From positions 1-8,062 of the forward strand of contig CAYWCO010000053.1 in NCBI GenBank assembly GCA_964456815.1: DNA of 8,062 nt. The letters run 5' to 3'. Numbering within the stretch: the first letter of the stretch is position 1; every line of letters begins with the position of its first letter. The translations under genes and the position numbers were made by a program. Shown here one piece after another: positions 5,431 through 8,062 of this stretch. The notes beneath the pieces were generated by a model that worked only from the letters and a program-made list of their open reading frames with translations, did not search any database and had not been told where the DNA came from. The DNA comes from CAVTZP01 sp964456815. GTDB lineage: Bacteria > Chloroflexota > Dehalococcoidia > Dehalococcoidales > BS750m-G39.

Positions 5431-6518
5431 TGGCAATGGCTATGTTACCTCCGCACTGGCCCGGCAACTTCTGGGCGCACTGGGCGATATTTACCGTTAT
5501 CATCCTCGTTTTTCTGCTGGCTTTTGTCATGGGGTTTATCTGGTTTGAGCGCCGTGCGATGGCGGTTATGCAGGCTCGGCTCGGCCCCAACCGGGCGGGC
5601 CCCTTTGGTATTTTTCAGCCGGTAGCCGACGCCCTTAAATTATTGATTAAGGAAGATATCGTTCCCGCGGCGGGCGATAAAGTAGTCCACTGGCTGGCGC
5701 CGGTGGTCGCCTTTGTGCCGGTGATGCTGATCTTTGCTGTGGTGCCCTTCCAGGGCGGAGTCATATTGGCTGACCTTAATATCGGCATCCTTTATATCGT
5801 GGCTATCAGCTCGGTGACAACGGTGGGAATATTCATGGCGGGGTGGAGTTCCAACAACAAGTATTCTCTGCTCGGCGCCATGCGCCAGATAGCCTCAGTG
5901 GTGAGCTACGAGATACCGGTGGTATTATCTATTGTCGGCGTGATTCTGCTCGCTGGCTCACTCTCTATGCAGCAGATAGTGCTGGCTCAGGACATCCCCT
6001 TTATTTTGCTGCAGCCGCTGGGCTTTCTGCTCTTTTTTACTGGCGCCCTGGCTGAAATTAACCGCGCTCCCTTTGACCTCACCGAGGCTGACTCCGAGAT
6101 TGTGGCTGGCTTTAACACCGAATATTCGGGAATGAAATTCGGCCTGCTCTTTCTGGCTGAGTACGGCGAGGCGCTGGCTATCTCGGCCATCGTCACCACC
6201 CTCTTTCTCGGCGGCTGGAGAGGACCCCTGCTACCACCCTGGCTCTGGTTTCTGGTCAAGGTCTGGGCTGTATTCTTTGTTATTGTCTGGATAAGGACCA
6301 CCGTGCCCCGGGTCAGGATTGACCAGTTAATGGCGCTGGCCTGGAAGTTCCTCTTTCCCCTGGCGCTGCTAAATCTGCTTATCACCGCCGTGGAGATACT
6401 GGTCTGGCCGGCGGTTTCGCTCTGGGTACTTGTGCCAATTAACATCGCTATCATGATAGTCCTGGTGCTTTTGTGGTCGAGACTCTTTAAGTTAGGCTGG
6501 GGTAGAGTTAATGTTTGA
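5430..6518 (+). CDS. nuoH: Complex I membrane subunit H (NuoH)
   Basis: Heel subunit of the membrane arm that contacts NuoB and NuoD and forms the quinone channel entrance. The 362-residue protein has about eight hydrophobic helices. Hallmarks are FERRAMAVMQARLGPNRAGPFG (39-60, first cytoplasmic loop), GWSSNNKYSLLGAMRQIASVVSYEIP (138-163), and EINRAPFDLTEADSEIVAGFNTEYSG (209-234), the acidic loop that helps couple quinone reduction to pumping. IRTTVPRVRIDQLMALAWK follows near residue 290. The ATG at 5430 shares a base with the nuoD stop and has GGAGG at 5415-5419, 10 nt upstream; further ATGs at codons 3 and 5 are less well placed. In operons that encode the NADH module, nuoE, F and G normally sit between nuoD and nuoH; here they are absent. 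Confidence 0.98.
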   Translation: MAMAMLPPHWPGNFWAHWAIFTVIILVFLLAFVMGFIWFERRAMAVMQARLGPNRAGPFGIFQPVADALKLLIKEDIVPAAGDKVVHWLAPVVAFVPVMLIFAVVPFQGGVILADLNIGILYIVAISSVTTVGIFMAGWSSNNKYSLLGAMRQIASVVSYEIPVVLSIVGVILLAGSLSMQQIVLAQDIPFILLQPLGFLLFFTGALAEINRAPFDLTEADSEIVAGFNTEYSGMKFGLLFLAEYGEALAISAIVTTLFLGGWRGPLLPPWLWFLVKVWAVFFVIVWIRTTVPRVRIDQLMALAWKFLFPLALLNLLITAVEILVWPAVSLWVLVPINIAIMIVLVLLWSRLFKLGWGRVNV

Positions 6519-7005
6519 GCGCTACGGAATAGGCATTGCCAAGGGCTTATCGGTGACGATAAGGCACCTGCTCCGGCGTCCGGTAACCACGCAGTATCCC
6601 GAGCAGAGGCTTAACCCTTCCCGCCGGATTCGGGGTAACGAGCTTATCTGGGATAGGGGCAAGTGCACCGGCTGTGCTACCTGTGCCAGGACCTGCCCTC
6701 AGGGTGTTATTCATATTGTCACCTCGGTCGAACTCGAGGAGAATAAATATAAGGTCGAGAAGTTTGAGGTCGATATGGGCTACTGTATCTTCTGCGGTCT
6801 GTGCGTTGAAGCCTGCCCCTACGATGCTTTATTTATGGGCTATGCCTACGAGCGAGCCCGCTATCGGCGGGGGGAACTGATACGGGACAGGGAGGAATTA
6901 TCGGCATCGGAGGAAAGAAAACCCAGCGCTTATGCCCGTCCCCAGGTTGAAGCCACCTTGCCCAAGCAGACCCTGCTTCTGGATAAGGATAGGGGGAGAA
7001 GGTAA
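6511..7005 (+). CDS. nuoI: Complex I 2x[4Fe-4S] ferredoxin-like subunit I (NuoI)
   Basis: Peripheral subunit carrying clusters N6a and N6b, which relay electrons to N2 in NuoB. The 164-residue protein begins with an amphipathic helix (GIAKGLSVTIRHLLRRP) that seats on the membrane arm. Two complete C-x2-C-x2-C-x3-CP motifs follow: C52, C55, C58, C62 and C92, C95, C98, C102. YDALFMGYAYE and a charged tail of about 50 residues complete it. The ATG at 6511 overlaps the nuoH stop by 8 nt with only a weak upstream ribosome site, consistent with coupling. With NuoEFG absent here, NuoI is the natural docking point for an external electron donor such as ferredoxin; this is inference. Confidence 0.97.
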   Translation: MFERYGIGIAKGLSVTIRHLLRRPVTTQYPEQRLNPSRRIRGNELIWDRGKCTGCATCARTCPQGVIHIVTSVELEENKYKVEKFEVDMGYCIFCGLCVEACPYDALFMGYAYERARYRRGELIRDREELSASEERKPSAYARPQVEATLPKQTLLLDKDRGRR

Positions 7006-7493
7006 TGGGAGTTAGTGTTGCCTTCTGGATACTGGCTATAGTAGGGGTAATGGCGGCTCTAGCCGTGGTCTTACTGCGCGATGTCTTCCGGGCGGCGCTC
7101 TCCCTGGTCTTATGCTTCCTGACCGTGGCTGGAATCTATATCACCCTCAGCGCCGACTTTCTGGCGGCGGTGCAGGTCCTGATTTATGTCGGCGCTATAT
7201 CGGTGCTGATTATTTTAGCGATAATGCTGACCAGAGAGGTGCAGCGGGGCAGCCCCTCTAACCGGCTGCAAGTCCCCGCTTTTATTATTGCCGTGCTGTT
7301 TCTGGGCGGGGTTGTCTTTGCCCTGCTTAATACCCCGTGGGCGGTATCCTCAGCCCCACCCTTGGAACCGACCACCCCGGCTATTGCCGGGCTGCTCTTC
7401 GGCGAGGGTGGCTTTATCCTGCCCGTAGAGATTGCCCCCCTTCTTCTACTGGCGGCAATCTTGGGGGCTATCGTCCTGGTGAGGGAGAAGTAG
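7005..7493 (+). CDS. nuoJ: Complex I membrane subunit J (NuoJ)
   Basis: Five-helix membrane subunit between NuoA/NuoH and NuoK. The 162 residues include helix 1 (FWILAIVGVMAALAVVLL), the RDVFRAALSLVL region, and the conserved third helix AVQVLIYVGAISVLIILAIML (about 55-75), which carries the YVGA segment associated with the pi-bulge and rotation during turnover in other complex I structures. A fourth helix (FIIAVLFLGGVVFALL) follows, then a Pro-rich loop (PPLEPTTPAIAG) and the last helix ending LVREK. The ATG at 7005 overlaps the nuoI stop by 1 nt (TAATG) after a purine-rich AGGGGGAGAAGG site. The length is near the short end of the family. Confidence 0.95.
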   Translation: MGVSVAFWILAIVGVMAALAVVLLRDVFRAALSLVLCFLTVAGIYITLSADFLAAVQVLIYVGAISVLIILAIMLTREVQRGSPSNRLQVPAFIIAVLFLGGVVFALLNTPWAVSSAPPLEPTTPAIAGLLFGEGGFILPVEIAPLLLLAAILGAIVLVREK

Positions 7494-7496
7494 ATT

Positions 7497-7805
7497 ATGG
7501 TAGGTCTGGAACATTACCTTATATTGTCGGCAGTTCTCTTCTCCATCGGGCTTTATGGCGCCCTGGCCAAGCGCAATGCCATAATCATCCTGATGTCTAT
7601 TGAGCTTATGCTCAATGCGGTGAACATCACCATGGTTGCCTTCTCCCGCTATATCGTGCCCCTGCTGCTGACGGGGCAGATTTTTGCTATCTTCGTTATG
7701 GTGGTGGCGGCGGCCGAGGTCGCTGTTGGTCTGGCGATAATAATTGCTATCTATCGCCACCGCGAGACCATAGATGCCACCAAGATTAATTTAATGAAGT
7801 GGTAG
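7497..7805 (+). CDS. nuoK: Complex I membrane subunit K (NuoK)
   Basis: Three-helix antiporter-related membrane subunit contributing to the proton path. The 102-residue length is typical. Start LEHYLILSAVLFSIGLYGAL; E36 lies in SIELMLNAVN and the second membrane glutamate is E74 in AAAEVAVGLAI, matching E36 and E72 of E. coli NuoK. The ATG at 7497 follows the nuoJ stop by 3 nt, with GAGGGAGAAG (7481-7490) as ribosome site. In most operons nuoL comes next. Here the nuoK stop leads instead into a 48-residue open frame whose ribosome site begins within a few bases of the stop. Confidence 0.97.
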   Translation: MVGLEHYLILSAVLFSIGLYGALAKRNAIIILMSIELMLNAVNITMVAFSRYIVPLLLTGQIFAIFVMVVAAAEVAVGLAIIIAIYRHRETIDATKINLMKW

Positions 7806-7821
7806 AGGAGGAAGTAGAGTT

Positions 7822-7968
7822 ATGAGTAGGAATTACGTGGGTACGTTGTCCGGAACCATCTGGTTCATGGGCTGGCTGTTCACCATCGGCTATGCCCATC
7901 TGGTGTGGTGGAAGATTATTCTGGGCATCGTGGTCTGGCCGTTCTATCTGGGCGGATTCTTAAGCTAA
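7822..7968 (+). CDS. Small membrane protein of unknown function, last gene of the visible nuo cluster
   Basis: A 48-residue frame from ATG 7822 to TAA 7968, with a strong ribosome site GAGGAGGAAG (7805-7814) that begins at the last base of the nuoK stop. Nearly the whole product is hydrophobic and aromatic. A polar start (MSRNYVG) precedes a first helix (about 9-28, TIWFMGWLFTIGYAHL), a turn with one basic residue (VWWK, 28-31), and a second helix (about 32-48, IILGIVVWPFYLGGFLS). It contains five Trp and no Cys, and has no signal-peptidase site. I do not recognise a family. Its position argues for co-transcription with nuoA-K, and it might be a small accessory complex I subunit, an assembly factor, or an unrelated small membrane protein. 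The ribosome site and clean helical hairpin make chance coding unlikely. Confidence 0.72.
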   Translation: MSRNYVGTLSGTIWFMGWLFTIGYAHLVWWKIILGIVVWPFYLGGFLS

Positions 7969-7994
7969 AGTCGGGCATTTTATATCTTTTCCCG

Positions 7995-8008
7995 CCCGCC
8001 GCCCTTAA
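7995..8008 (+). repeat. 14-bp direct repeat, copy 1
   Basis: CCCGCCGCCCTTAA, identical to the copy at 8042-8055 and offset by 47 bp. It lies in the non-coding stretch after the small membrane-protein gene. Copy 1 is followed by GTGG, copy 2 by CGGGTGG, as if three bases were inserted before the same continuation. Confidence 0.75.
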
Positions 8009-8010
8009 GT

Positions 8011-8036
8011 GGAAGGGGAGGAAAAAGAAAGAGGGG
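8011..8036 (+). other. 26-nt uninterrupted purine tract
   Basis: All 26 bases are A or G. The last 22 (8015-8036, flanked by GGGG at each end) are a near mirror repeat, 18 of 22 positions reading the same backward. It fills the interval between the two direct-repeat copies. Such tracts can form triplex DNA, but no function is shown. Confidence 0.5.
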
Positions 8037-8039
8037 CTT

Positions 8040-8061
8040 CACCCGCCGCCCTTAACGGGTG
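8040..8061 (+). repeat. Perfect 6-bp hairpin enclosing part of repeat copy 2
   Basis: CACCCG (8040-8045) pairs with CGGGTG (8056-8061) around a 10-nt loop. It may be a transcript-end structure or part of a dispersed palindromic repeat cut by the window edge. No U-run is visible, as the sequence stops one base later. Confidence 0.5.
8042..8055 (+). repeat. 14-bp direct repeat, copy 2
   Basis: Second identical copy of CCCGCCGCCCTTAA. Unlike copy 1, it is set in a hairpin (8040-8061). The repeat unit probably continues beyond the right edge. Confidence 0.75.
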
Positions 8062-8062
8062 G

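Noticed and set aside
5987..6454. 155-codon open frame on the minus strand
   Set aside because: It lies entirely antisense to nuoH, which is certain from its motifs; the product has no recognisable family character.
7986..8027. Imperfect hairpin (CTTTTCC with GGAAAAAG) as a terminator for the nuo transcript
   Set aside because: The stem has a bulge and mismatches and is followed by purines, not a T-run, so an intrinsic terminator is not supported.
1..8062. tRNA, rRNA, CRISPR array, insertion sequence or prophage genes
   Set aside because: None seen: coding genes fill nearly all of the window, and the only non-coding stretches (2689-2794 and 7969-8062) show no such structures.

Overview
The window carries the tail of one gene cluster, a short two-gene unit on the opposite strand, and most of a respiratory complex I operon. 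Gene density is high, with overlapping stop/start junctions (TGA/TTG, TAATG, 8-nt and 10-nt overlaps), good Shine-Dalgarno sites and several TTG starts, so this is bacterial chromosome. The complex I operon lacks nuoE, nuoF and nuoG at their usual place between nuoD and nuoH, and NuoA and NuoB deviate from the proteobacterial forms. I infer an anaerobic or phylogenetically deep lineage, with Chloroflexota (Dehalococcoidia-like) as the best guess. That placement rests on gene order and protein style, not on a search.

Layout. Positions 1-1149 (+): an ABC-transporter permease of the MacB/FtsX type, cut at its 5' end by the window edge. Positions 1164-1652 (+): a CvpA-family membrane protein, probably co-transcribed. 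Positions 1646-2137 (-) and 2134-2688 (-): coaD and rsmD, an overlapping pair transcribed rsmD then coaD, whose end converges on and overlaps the end of the cvpA-like gene. Positions 2689-2794: a compact divergent control region. Positions 2795-7805 (+): nuoA, B, C, D, H, I, J and K, with no junction gap larger than about 11 nt. Positions 7822-7968 (+): a 48-residue two-helix membrane protein in the place where nuoL normally follows nuoK. Positions 7969-8062: non-coding DNA with a 14-bp direct repeat, a perfect hairpin and a purine run, continuing beyond the window.

How the genes work together. NuoB, C, D and I form the Fe-S/quinone-reducing connecting arm, while NuoA, H, J and K form the membrane part next to it. 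The NADH-oxidising module (NuoEFG) is not in the operon, so the electron donor may be ferredoxin or another partner docking on NuoI. The antiporter-like pump subunits NuoL, M and N are not seen before the window ends and must be coded farther downstream, elsewhere, or not at all.

Most interesting observations: (1) two sigma70-like promoters for rsmD-coaD and nuoA run back-to-back with -35 boxes overlapping by 5 bp, and a palindrome sits over the nuoA transcription start; (2) a tiny, uncharacterised membrane protein closes the nuoA-K segment; (3) NuoA has a long loop insertion and lacks the usual glutamate of its DVE motif; (4) a repeat array starts at the right edge.
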